Source of the DNA: Cristatella mucedo
Taxonomy: Eukaryota > Bryozoa > Phylactolaemata > Cristatellidae
Direction of reading: 5' to 3'
DNA length: 64,000 nt
Assembly (NCBI GenBank): GCA_009760855.2
Contig: WPIO01000261.1
Coordinates: 111,715-175,714, forward strand
The notes beneath the pieces were generated by a model. It had not been told where the DNA came from. It saw only the letters and a list, made by a program, of their open reading frames with translations, and ran no database searches. This document shows positions 1-11,344 of this stretch, one piece after another (position 1 is the stretch's first letter; each line of letters opens with the position of its first letter). The translations under genes were made by a program, and so were the position numbers.

Positions 1-159
1 GTAAATGGCGAATCCGCTGAATTCCTAGCTAGCTGCTAGCATAGCTAGAATCAACCCGGCCAGCCAGTGCTGAGCAAAGTTTGGCTGATCTGTACGAGTT
101 GAAAGACATTGAGGTGAATGAGATGAGCAAGGTAATGCGTGCTATAGACAGGGAGAGAT

Positions 160-172
160 AGAGATAGGGAGA

Positions 173-212
<40 letters not shown>
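160..212 (+). repeat. GA microsatellite
   Basis: (GA)n with a few interruptions; no gene. Confidence 0.9.
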
Positions 213-448
213 GCAGGAGGAGAGCGCAAGACAGAGAGGTCAACGGAGCTTCAAAATTTTCACTGCCACGGCTTCGCTGCAAGATTTCCCGCCGAAACCA
301 CTTCTTGTGTGGCCATGGCTGCCATTTACGATTTGGACATGCAGTCAACACTTTCAGCTGCGGTGCGCTAGCACAGATAGCGTAGATGGTACGATGTGGC
401 AATTCCAGGTAGTCCAGTGACCTTGGCATGATCTCGCAAGGACCGAAG

Positions 449-560
449 CATAATAATAATAATAATAATAATAATTCACTTGATAAAGCGCCCTCAGAGA
501 ACTTAATCTCTCTCGCTAGGCGCTTTACATTTTCTGCAAAGTGAAATGCTATAGGCGTCG
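449..560 (-). mobile_element. LINE 3' tail
   Basis: A TAA repeat followed by TTGATAAAGCGCCCTCAGAG and CGCTTTACATTT, the inverted family tail. It is truncated soon after. Confidence 0.8.
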
Positions 561-564
561 AGCC

Positions 565-1875
565 GCCCTGGGCCAGGGTGAGGATCAGTTTCAGCCGCGA
601 AACGCACATGTCTAAGTAAAAAAATTCTCGCTAGTGCTCTTCTCTCTGTGCTTTTAAGTTTGGTGCCGATTTCTTAGCTAGCAGCACGAGCATCAAGATT
701 CGCCGTATTTCTTCACTTGAGATTCGCTGCCCATGCACCACTCGCCGACTGCCATCGCCCATGTACTTGCCAAAGGGCATTTAATTAAGCAAGTTGGCCT
801 TCCATTCGCTCGGTTTCCAATAAAACTAGACTAAGGCGCTAGCTTAAAGTATTTGAAACTGCGGTCCTTATATAGAAAGAGCTATTACTTCACAATCATT
901 TCGCCAGCGATAGCACGAGTTAATTCCTGGTCTGTGCATATTGCCGCGTCTAAATCCACTGCAGCTACTTTCTAACATCGGTACGCTACCCGTTTAACGG
1001 AGGTCGAACTTCTTCGAGCCCGTAAATGCAACTTTAGGCTTTGAGTCAGGCGGTGAAAGTCAACGGTGCAGCTAAGGGTAGCTAGTAGGTAGGCAGGCGC
1101 CCGTCCTGCGAACCCTGGATCTTGACCCCGGTGTAGGTGGGCAGCAAGCGAATCGGAGCTTGAGTGGCGGCACTGTTCCACATCGGTAATCCTGGATGCG
1201 AAGCTCCGGTCTGCTGCTGCTATTCTGCCCGATATCTTTAACATAAGGGAAGACACGATAAGGGCACCGTCACTTGCAGCCCTTTTGACGGCGAGATGCT
1301 CCGGGCGAAAATACAAGCCGTGCATATCGCGGGCACGCTAATTTAAATTAGATAATGCTAGGGGTCATATTCCGTGATGTGAACCGAGTAGATGAACAGG
1401 TCTTAAGGCTGCCTCGTCCGCTGCCTCGTCCGCTCATCCGCTGCCGGTTTGCTAAGAATTTTTGATTACTTAAACGAAGGCCATAGGCGCAGAAGATCAT
1501 CCTACTCGGCTGCTGTAGTCTCGGCAGTTGCACTTACGAAGAATATTTTAAATCCACCAATTTTAGTACATGCATGTACAAGGTTTATGTCGTATTTGCT
1601 TTGCTGAATTGGGAGTTCCATATTTTTCAGAATGTCTCCCCTATTGTCTTTCAAGCATAGCCCGGCAGTAGACTAGATTGGTAATTAAAATACTTCTCAA
1701 ATCATATATGCGCCAGCGAGAAGCCAAGCAAATTACAGGCTAATTAGACTTTGTTCTTCTTTTATTACTTACGCCCAAGGTCGAGGTTAAACCCCAAGTG
1801 CAAATATTTGCCCAGAATTGCTGAGGAGAGCGAGGCACACCTTCGACACTTGTTACATGCCAAGATCAACATCAG
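565..1875. other. No gene seen
   Basis: Only short chance frames; no motif, no clear repeat. Confidence 0.6.
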
Positions 1876-1879
1876 CATC

Positions 1880-1960
1880 AGATGTAAAGCGCCTAGAGAG
1901 ATATTGAGTTCTCCGAGGGCGCTTTATCAAGTGCATTATTATCATTATTATTATCAGGCC
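1880..1960 (+). mobile_element. LINE 3' tail
   Basis: GTAAAGCGCCTAGAGAGATA, then GCGCTTTATCAAGTGCATTA and an ATT repeat. It is a short 5'-truncated copy. Confidence 0.8.
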
Positions 1961-1964
1961 AGTG

Positions 1965-3850
1965 CACACTCAAAAATTGGCTGCTGAATCTTAAGCAGCC
2001 AGTGTTCGCGTGCTTTTATGTAACTACAATTGGTGCTCACTACCCATTGAGTAGAGACAACCTGCAGCAGGGCTGGTAGCACTTGTTGTTGATTGATGTA
2101 GATGCTGTCACTCGCCAAATCAAATCATGGCGTATCAATCCTTCATAGCCTTGTCCATAGCATAGTAGGTTTAGCAGATATTTATTTTCTCGATTGCTGT
2201 CCACAGTGTTTACTGAGTCTTGGGTGTTGGGTCACCTCCGGCTCGGGCCCGCTAGTGGCCGGCCGAACGTTGGCAATGTCACCGTCGCCAGGGGGTGACA
2301 TTTATCGTACAGCACCTAGCTGCTAGCAATCGCGTGCCTGGCTTTGGCTGCTGGCGTTTACCAGATCTCAGTGAGCCAGCAGGTGAGTTGGAGTTTCTTA
2401 TCACTTTAGCGGAGACTGCAAGGGGCTGACCAGTAGCAGTCAAATCGATGCAGCAGCCGAGTGCATGAATGAGCAGAACGCTCAATCGGTGCGATGGCTT
2501 GAGTGCCAGCAGAGTCGCGCCGAGTCCACTGTCGAAGAAGTAGTTGCAGTGCCAGAGTAGTGGTTTTGAGCACATGAGCACCCTGTAAGACCCAGGTTTC
2601 TCTTGCTGCCGACTTCGAAAGGTGCCGGAAGCCTGCGACCGTTTCCTGTGGAGAGGTAAAGTCCACGTCTGCACCATTATGTTGGGAGACAGTGGCTTCC
2701 TAGGCAAAAACGGCGATGCTGCAGTGCAGCTTTCCCAAGCATTTCCGGTTAACTGGCCATGAGGACGACGATCAGTACGCCTCCGGACAACTGCTGAGGA
2801 ATACTGTGTGCTGCTCATCGGTCGCAGTCTTATGAGCAGCATTTACCGTGCTACTATGTCAAGCCGAAAACAAGGGGTACGCGGTGCGTTGGAAACGGCA
2901 GGTTTCGAAGATTGAAATCTTGCAGGCCTGCGTGGCATGCATTCCTACAGAGATGAGCCTCCAGCCTCTGCCAGGGTACAGGATACAGGCTCGCATGTGT
3001 CGACGTTCCTCGGTAGGGATTGACGCAACTTCTCAACATTGGCATTGAGGCATTAGGCTGCAAAGGTAAGCCCGGCGAGGTTCGCTTAGGTCGATCGCCG
3101 CCGTCAGCATTTGCCAGGCGCAGCATGTGGCTGCTACGCTGTCGCCACTGAAACGACACGCGACGCTGCCGAGCTGGCGGCCCGCTGAGCAGGACTTCTC
3201 TGGCCGAAAGCAAGGATCCACGATGTATGCAGCCACCTCTGTCAACTAGACGAGCTGAAGTCTGTCACCAGACGATGAGATTGCCAGGTCGTCCTCCCAA
3301 GTGAAAACCGTGAGGCCCGAGTCTCTCTCGCACGGAGGCCACAGGCATTGTAACCCTGCAGGACTGATCGGGTGAAGGGCTCCGCGACCGACGCTGAAGA
3401 GGGCGGCCAGTAGCAGTGGATTGCTACACAAGATGCTGGCTGACTGGCTGTGGCAGACAGGCATGTACAGCAAATTAACCGTGTTTGATGTGCCCTTCAA
3501 GTTGTCTTAATGAGCCATCTTTGGGAAGTGAGGGCTGGTCAGGCTGCTTCTGGGAAGGATTCGCCAGACTGAGGAGAAACGGGGAAGCAGGATGTGGATG
3601 GATGCTGGATAGTGTTGTAGAATCCAGGTGCCGTCTAGATAATGCATGCTTTCTGAGGCCTGCTATCGTGTTCGTCTCATCAATTGAATCGCTCATCTCT
3701 AACGGCAGGAGCAGCGCACAGTTTTGATTTCAGCAGAGGACAATTAAAAACTATTCAGCATACTGCCTTTCGTTAAACCAACAGAAGTGAACCCAAGTGC
3801 CCACCATCACTTGCGCACTACCAGCAAGGGAGACTTGTGCGATGCAGCCA
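1965..3850. other. No gene seen
   Basis: GC-richer stretch with the longest chance frame 187 codons (minus, 2279-2842). It is unsupported by motifs or codon pattern. Confidence 0.55.
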
Positions 3851-3851
3851 A

Positions 3852-3935
3852 ATAATAATTATAATATTATTAATAAAACATTTGACATAGCGTCCTCAGA
3901 TAACCCAGTCTCTTTCTAGGCTATTAGGTCAAGAA
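3852..3935 (-). mobile_element. LINE 3' tail, decayed
   Basis: An ATAAT repeat followed by TTTGACATAGCGTCCTCAGA and TCTCTTTCTAGGC. It is diverged from the family tail. Confidence 0.6.
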
Positions 3936-4284
3936 TGACCGCAAGCAACAAGCCGTTGTCCGATTGGTTTTTCTCTCGCTGAAACTTGGTTTGTCGCTTT
4001 ACTTACTGAAAGCTGCCGCCTTCAGGAATAACGGCACTAGGCAGCACTCGACAACGCCTGGCCCTTCTGCTGACCATGGAGCCGGCCATCTACATGAAGG
4101 TAGCCAACAAGCATGGTGGCAGCGTTGTCGTATCAAAACTACCTACTGGCCCAGACTTCAAACGACAGCGACAGACTTTTTGCCTCGGAATATCCGGCTT
4201 AAAACTGTTTTCATGTCTGTTGAGCTTTGGCTGAATAACCTGCAGGCCCCTACGGTAGCATCGTAATAATGTTTTTTCCCTTTA

Positions 4285-4437
4285 ATAAAAAAAACATATA
4301 TAATTCATTTGAAAAGCACCCTAAGAGAACTGAATCACTATTCAGTCGTTTCACAAATGCCTCGGGGCTCGAGACCACGACCTCAGCCAGACTTTGGTCG
4401 GGGCGAGCACCTTAACCGCTGGACCCAGCCAGCTCAG
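4285..4437 (-). mobile_element. tRNA-derived SINE (first type)
   Basis: Reverse-complemented: an A-box-like GGGTCCAGCGGTTAAGGTGC, a B-box-like GGTCTCGAGCCCCG and then a LINE-like end (TTCTCTTAGGGTGCTTTTCA). It is preceded by an AT-rich tail. Confidence 0.75.
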
Positions 4438-4439
4438 TC

Positions 4440-7300
4440 GTGATAATCTTGACCTAAACAGGTTTTTATCGAACCGTTCAACCTGCTAGGCCTCGCTTGC
4501 ATTTCTATTTGTAAGGTCGAACTATGCTGAGTGTTATATCAACAATGTTAGCGGAAATAGCTTGGTAGTTAGTTGCATGTGTAGGTAGAAGGCACTCTAA
4601 TCGTTAGAGTTGGCTATTGAATTTTGTATGAAATTATGCAATAGTAGCGAGTAAGATTTGGTAGGAGTTTTTTTAGTTTCGCGAGTACGCACCACTGGGG
4701 AGTTTACCCGTTAGTAAACCGCGAACATGAAAATGAAGAGCCAACCCAGCCGTTCTCCAGTCTGCGAATTATTGCGTCTTCGAGCTGTGGCTCAGCCATA
4801 AGCTCGCTTATGGGTTTGGCATTTCTTGAAAGGCGTGTACTGCGGGAGCAAGCTAGTGTCAGATATCAATATGCAATTGAATCCGTCGTCGGTGCTGACC
4901 ACTCGTGCTGCTGTTGCACTCTATTTGAGCGGGCCGTTCGTCTATGAGGGACATTTTGGAGTAATTTGCAGGGTTCTGCAGCGGCTTCTCGTTGGTAAAT
5001 CTGCCATATTCATTCAAAAATGCTCATGGATGACTGCTCCTGCGTCATTATTGGTACTATTTGATAAGATTCAGCTGAAAAAGATGTACGCGATTGTAAG
5101 AGTACGTGCACATCTCACAGGACCCGTAGCTCTCTGGCATAAGTAGCAAAGACCAGATTGGCTAGCTAAACGTAGTAAGACCACAGCTCACCGCGTTTCT
5201 TCTTATTTGAGCTGGAAATTTATCTTCAGATATTGCCACTATTGAAAGACGATACCCTATGCTTATTCTTCACGCGGCGTATTCATTCCTCGTCAAATTC
5301 GTTATTCGGCATATTCTTGTACCATGCCGTCATTTTACGTTACCGTTTTCATCGTCGCATCGATAAGCTTGCATTCAGTGCAGACAGCGAGGTCGGGAAC
5401 TGTTACAAAACAAGCGTGCGATACAACAAGCAAGCCATCTACACGCAACCCTGTTTCATACTCTAGCTACTAAATCAGGATGTCTGTATAGGACGGCTTC
5501 TTCTCGGGTTTTGTAATGCAACATTGCTACGCGAAATAAGGTTACGCAGGGCGAAGTAATTTCATGAGCAAACGTTCAAAAAGCTGCCGTAGTGCCTCAA
5601 CTTCTATTTACTAACCCACATGTACACGTTGATCCCTAGATATGCTTCTGGCATATCGCCAGACGTTGTTGGCTGATACCGCCTTAAACAACTGGAGCAG
5701 CATGGAGCACCCTCGCACTGCCTGTTTCCTGTCCCAGTCGATCTGAAATGTCGGCAAATATTCGATTAAAAAATGCTTGCTCACTTTTCTTTTCATTCAT
5801 CAGTTTCTCATATAACATCCAGACTTTTCCCTGAGTGACCAAAGGACACCTTATTTAGGTACAACCGCCTTATTTCGACCAAGTGGGTTAGCAAGGAACA
5901 TTATTGAGTGAGTTATAAACGTTTTTAAGAGAAACGGCTTTACCTCGGCCGTTGTCAAGGCAGCATATCAAAGCAGGCAGCATCGGCTAAGCAGGTGGGT
6001 ACTACAGCAGGCGGCCCTCTCAAGCACAGTGCCTCTGACCGTTGCCGGAGTCTCTTTGAGTCGTATTAAGATAACTCTTCCATGGCGTACATCTACTGCA
6101 CAAATAAATCACATGGCATCTAGAACAGCTAACTGAATCGGATGCCGAGCATGTATATAAACGAAGCTGAAATCGACTAGTTTCTCGTGTCAAGCAACTA
6201 ATTAATGGTCGTCAGACGGAAACCGTTAACGTCTCGCCTTGCGAGACTGAGACTGCCCAACAGAGGAGTGGCCATGCTATGGCCATTGCAGCAGTTTCGT
6301 TATGATTTTCTACTGCACAGGAGACGTACGTGCATCGCCTTTCGGCGAGCGAGCCGATGCCGAGGGAAGCTCAGCCACTGATAGTGGGCGGTGCTAGTCA
6401 ACGGCTATCGACCGCATGGTCCAACGTCAGGCCCTATCACCAGGGCCTGTTTTGCATACTGACGCACGCAGCCCGTTCATTTACAATGGAAGTAGTACAT
6501 CAAGCTCAACAGTATGAGTTTTTGAGACTACAGTGGGCAAGGGGTGCTGTTTTTTTGGCGACCTTAGTAATTAAAAGCTACTCATCTCTAAACAGACACA
6601 GAGACCAGCACTTGAAACTGTAAACGAACATTACATTTTCAAAATCATGTCATGCTCCTTCAAGGTCATACCTGCCCCTACCTGGCGCATTCTATAGAAT
6701 GGCCAATTTACATCCTAGTAACTTGAAATTCGAAATATAAGCTACCTCGACTTGTATGCATAAATGCCAGGCTCAACTTCATTGTCGATATACACGCAAA
6801 TAAATCGATAACTATACATGCAAATTTTCCCACTGTCATTGAACTTGATATTGCAAATGCATGCGAATTTATTTTTACATAAGATATAATTTTAGCATGA
6901 CATATTTATATATGACATCTGTATACGTTCATTTTGCCAGATGATTTTTTATTTCCTTTTTAAAGATGGGGTTCGTTAGATCAAGTACCTCCAATTTTTT
7001 GAGGGTCTCAGCATATGTCTAAAGTGCATTGAATTGAATCTGTTGATTTTTCAAAAAAAAAGAATTTTGCTTGAAAACCTATAAACAGCGTGACCTTGAA
7101 TCCCTCAGGCCATCCGAAAGTCAACATGGCAGCTTTGGTTACATCAAAAGATAGCTTACGTTATCATCCGTTTGCCGATCGTTTAATTGGTATTTGAGAA
7201 ATATCAGGTATCGATAGATGTTCTCTTAGGCGAGTTAAATCTCGTAGGGTGGGGCGTAACTCAATCCTCTTGAACTCGCCCACTTAACTAATTTGTGTGC
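4440..7300. other. No gene seen
   Basis: Unique-looking sequence, AT-rich after 6.6 kb. No motif recognised in the short frames. Confidence 0.55.
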
Positions 7301-7419
7301 TTACCCGGCAAAGGTCTAGGTGAATCCATTGAATGGCCCGGTTGTGGGATCGAGCCAATTGGCTTAAGTGAGGCGCCTGAATTGAAATGATGTCCTCTTA
7401 GGGTGCTGCACACATATAT

Positions 7420-7435
<16 letters not shown>
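7300..7435 (+). mobile_element. Probable SINE (first type), decayed
   Basis: TGTGGGATCGAGCC fits a B box. GCGCCTGAATTGAAATGATG, then TCCTCTTAGGGTGCTGCACA, fits the SINE/LINE tail. It ends in an AT/GT microsatellite. Confidence 0.45.
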
Positions 7436-7512
<77 letters not shown>

Positions 7513-7545
7513 GTGTGTGCGTGTGTGTGTGAGTGTGGGTGTGTG
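7416..7545 (+). repeat. AT/GT microsatellite
   Basis: (TA)n followed by a roughly 100-base (TG)n run. Frames of cysteine/valine here are artefacts. It is attached to the decayed SINE just before it. Confidence 0.95.
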
Positions 7546-7549
7546 TATT

Positions 7550-8690
7550 TACATTTTTATTTGTATTCGTATTCGTTCTCGTATTTGGTCATCTTAGCAG
7601 TCGCTCTAGCATCCGATCGGCCGCCTGCGAGCCTGCAGTGAGTCAGCAGTCGGTGGGTGCAGCCGCTCGCCTTTCACACACCATTCAAGATGCCTCCGGC
7701 CTAACCCAGCCCAATTTTAGTCGCACGGTGAGTCAGGACGACGGCTGGCCCAACCCACAGCAGCACCAGCTGGCCGATTATTACGCAGGGGCCACGGCCA
7801 CCTGCACCTGGCCGTGGCCCCCCTGTCGGTTTGATTCGCTCTCGTGGGCATCGCTATGCTAATGGCAGTGCTAACTGAACGTCCTGCGAATGCCGCGGTG
7901 AAAGTTCATCCTTTAGATGCCCACGCTCACGCATTACAGGGGCAGCTGTCGATGGCTACGTTAAAATGGCCGTCTACTAGGCACTCTGCAGTGGGCAAAG
8001 GCGACAAGCTGCGAGTTTCGGCTGGTGCAAGTGCACCTTAAGCCTGGTTCTGAAGGCGAGTCTTACCTGCTTCCTACCAACTTGAGTCTTACTATGGTCT
8101 TCCGGTTTGTAGGAGGTTTAGACGGCAGTCTTGCTCCAAGTCTCGCTTCCTACTCGCTCCTCCCCCTGAGCGTTCATGGGCTAGCAAAGTTCTTTCTCCC
8201 GGGCCAGGCCTCGCTTACCCAATAACCGGGAGAATGACATCTGTCTTCTATAGCCTTCATCGTTCACCGCCATAGAATCTGATTCACGAACTCCGAAGTA
8301 AGAGTGTCCCATACACAGGGAATCGCTTCGAGCTTTTTGATGATTTTGCTGGTCAAGTCGTCTGCCACTCCTTGCACAGCATGCCATAAGTCTTGCCTGA
8401 ACGGCGTCTACGATTGGTCACTCTTAATTGGTAATTCTTAGCTGAAAAAGTAGAACCGGATTTGGTTACTGAGGCTTCGCCAAGTCTTCCCTTAATTCAA
8501 GTCCGCCCTAGGGTATCGGGAAAGACTACCCTGAGGATGTGAGTAGGTAGGAAGCAGGTAGGAAGCAAGTTTCATCGTCTAAATCAGGCTTTATTGACTC
8601 CTGAGATGGCTATCAGCTAGCCGTGGATTGCTTCCGAAGCCGCGGGCAGGTTAAATGTTACAGTTCCACGAATCCACAATCAAGTCTGCA
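7550..8690. other. No gene seen
   Basis: Short frames only. The stretch before 8690 may hold the diverged 5' part of the next LINE copy. Confidence 0.5.
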
Positions 8691-9465
8691 TACTTTCAGC
8701 TACACAACGTTTCTAAAATCGGGCTTGTTTAGATAATGATACCACATCTATGTTGGTCAATGCATTTATGACATCTCGTCTCGACTCCTGTAACTCACTA
8801 GTTCCTGGCCTACCGGCGTGTGCAATCTGGTGCTTACAGCTGGTGTAAAACTTTGCAGCTAGGTTTGTCCGTCGTGAGTGTTGTAGTTGCCACATCACAC
8901 CACTTCCCGCCGACCTGCACTGATTACCAGTCAAGCAACGGATCGACTTCAAGGTTTTGTCGCTCACTTTTAGGTCACTTCATTCTTTGACTCCAGCCTA
9001 TCTTTCTGATCTACACCCCCACCAGGCCAAGCATCACATCACCCACTTTTCGGTATCTAACCGTTTACCAATACCTCGTACAAACCTTAAATCTTTTGGA
9101 GACCGTGCATTTAGTTCGTATGCTCCCAAAGCCTGGAACTCACTCCCGACTTGCGTCACGACATCCCCTGACTTGACTTCATTTAAAAAGGACTTAAAAG
9201 CCCACCTATTTAGAACAACATTTAGTTGCTTCCTGTGATTCGTCCTTCATGTGCTTATGCGTGCTGGCACAGTGAGTGCTGCCACTTACCGCATTCTCAT
9301 GCTGACCCAGTGCATATACCCCAAACCATGCTATTCATGTTGTTTATCAAGCATGATACCACTCACCGTTCGATCGTGTTTCCTTTGCAGCAAATATTAA
9401 GCGCTTAGAAAGAGATTGAGTTCTCTGAGGGCGCTTTATCAAGTGTATTATCATTATTATTGTTT
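8690..9465 (+). mobile_element. LINE (CR1/L2 type), C-terminal fragment with 3' tail
   Basis: Matches the 35 kb copy by the blocks around HAFVTSRLDFCNSL and SLTFRSLHSLTPAYLSD, and by NLKSFGDRAFSSYAPKAWNS (8957-9238 is open). The 3' UTR ends in GGCGCTTTATCAAGTGTATT and an ATT repeat at about 9465. Confidence 0.85.
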
Positions 9466-9479
9466 TTAATTACCACAAT

Positions 9480-11340
9480 CGACCACGATCCGCTGCAAAC
9501 TACTCTAATTATTAGGAATAATTAATTAAATAATTAATTAATAATAATATAATTAGGAATAAATTGACAGGACATTGGCCGTCGTTGCCGAGCTCAAACT
9601 TTGACTGAATTCACCTGTTGTACACCATCTACTTTACATACTCAAACTTTGACTGAATACTGTTGTACACCATCGATTATATGCATCCGCCAAATTTCAA
9701 ATTTATCGTGAGAACGAGTCCTCGTACAATCGAGCTGTACAGACGGAGGTTGGTACCACGATCCGCCTAAATCCACTTTAGGTGGCCTCAAATCAACTAC
9801 AAATTGGCTGTGCAAAGCTCCAAACAGTCTCAATATACAACTGGGCTATATTTTAAGTGTAGCAGTTTCTCGCCATTCAGCGCGCAGCTCTCGCGAAGTC
9901 TACTGTAATAGATTGCTGCCGCAGGGACAGTATTGCTATTCATCGCATTCCGCCGCAAAACGAAAGAAATCCACTGCGAAAACCTCCATTTTTTGATGCA
10001 GTACACCCAGTGAAAAGTCTACCTACAAATTTCACTTGCATTAGCGTGGGCTTTCTCGTGCAATACCCTGCAATGAACTGCAATGGACCAGGGAAAAACA
10101 CAATCGGCTACAAAAAAATAGAAAGAGATTGGGCTGAGCTTCGATTTTTACTGCATATTAAGGCACGCATTCTTGTGTGCACCCACGTCAATTAAAGAAA
10201 TCTTGCATCCACGCACTTTGGCTATGCGTGGCAATCGCCCAAAATAGCAGGGGAAAATCCGCAATCCGGTCAAATCCACTGCAAATCATCCTCAAATTGT
10301 TAACACGAAGCTCTAATTTACATTGATTATTAATACTCAGTTCAAAGTTCACCCGAAAAACTTTGCCTAATTGTGAATGTGCATTCTCATGCAATGCTTT
10401 GCAATCGACTGCAACGGCACGCAAAGCGATCAGAACGCATGCACTCAAAGCTTTAATTAGGATTGCACAATGCTCTACTCTTCGGTTATTGTGTACTTGC
10501 ATTATTTTACAAGAATAACCTTGACTATTCTGATGCAATGCACTACAATTGACTGCAACGGCACGGGGCAACTTCGCAGTTCACAGCATTCCGCTAGAAA
10601 AGGCCCAGACATCGGTTTTTCATTGCTCCATTTTTAATGCATATTCCAAGCAATTTTTTGAAGTCCAACCAGGTCATTTTAACTAATTGCGCTACTAAAA
10701 TCTCTGGCAATAACATGAAATATATGCCAATGGCTTGGCTCGAAGCAGCAATTCACTACAATCCGCGGCAAATCCACTGCAAATTGGTCGGGAGAATCGC
10801 CAATTGTTATTGCAGACAACATTTCGTCGTGTCCAAAGTACAACCTTAGGATTTTCAAGCTATTTTGCCAGTTCATCGCCAATAATGCACTGCGACTGAT
10901 AAAAATTACAGGGGCCAATTACGCACTCCGTGGCAAACCGAGGAGAAATCGGCTGCAAGAAGCTCAAATTCTCATTCCACATGACATCTCACTGAGCATA
11001 ATGTTCACCAAACGTGTGAGTTCAATAGACGGCAAAGCCTTGCAATCGAAACCAATGGCCCGGGAAAAGCAGGCAACCCATAACGGTTCGCTACAAATAG
11101 ACCGGCAGCTGCTGAAATAAGCTCCAAATTGTCTTGGCACTGTATTAAAAGTGCAACCGCATTCAAGCAAACAATCGTTAATGTGCAAACCAAGAAACAA
11201 TTCGAGTGCACAGTGCACACTCAGTGCACAGCATGGCACTGCACAGACCAGAGCATAGCTGACTTGGAACTGCCCGTCTAAGCTACGCAGCGGAAGCGAA
11301 GTCGCAGTTTGCTGCAGCTTCAAATGCAACTGTCGAATTA
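9480..11340. repeat. Diverged satellite-like array
   Basis: Recurring, degenerate modules of roughly 140-180 bases. Each has variants of AATCCACTGCAAAT, then CTCCAAATTG, and later TGCAATCGACTGCAACGGCA followed by GGGAAAA. Clear instances of the last motif lie near 10075, 10400, 10545 and 11040; of the first near 9965, 10275, 10770 and 10945. About eight to ten units are present, all strongly diverged, which suggests an old, no longer homogenised tandem array. It has no coding potential. Confidence 0.55.
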
Positions 11341-11344
11341 AGTA

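Noticed and set aside
2279-2842. 187-codon minus-strand frame
   Set aside because: Not supported by any motif, splice signal or composition; GC-rich chance frame.
7403-7641. Cys/Val-rich frames
   Set aside because: They arise from the (TG)n run.
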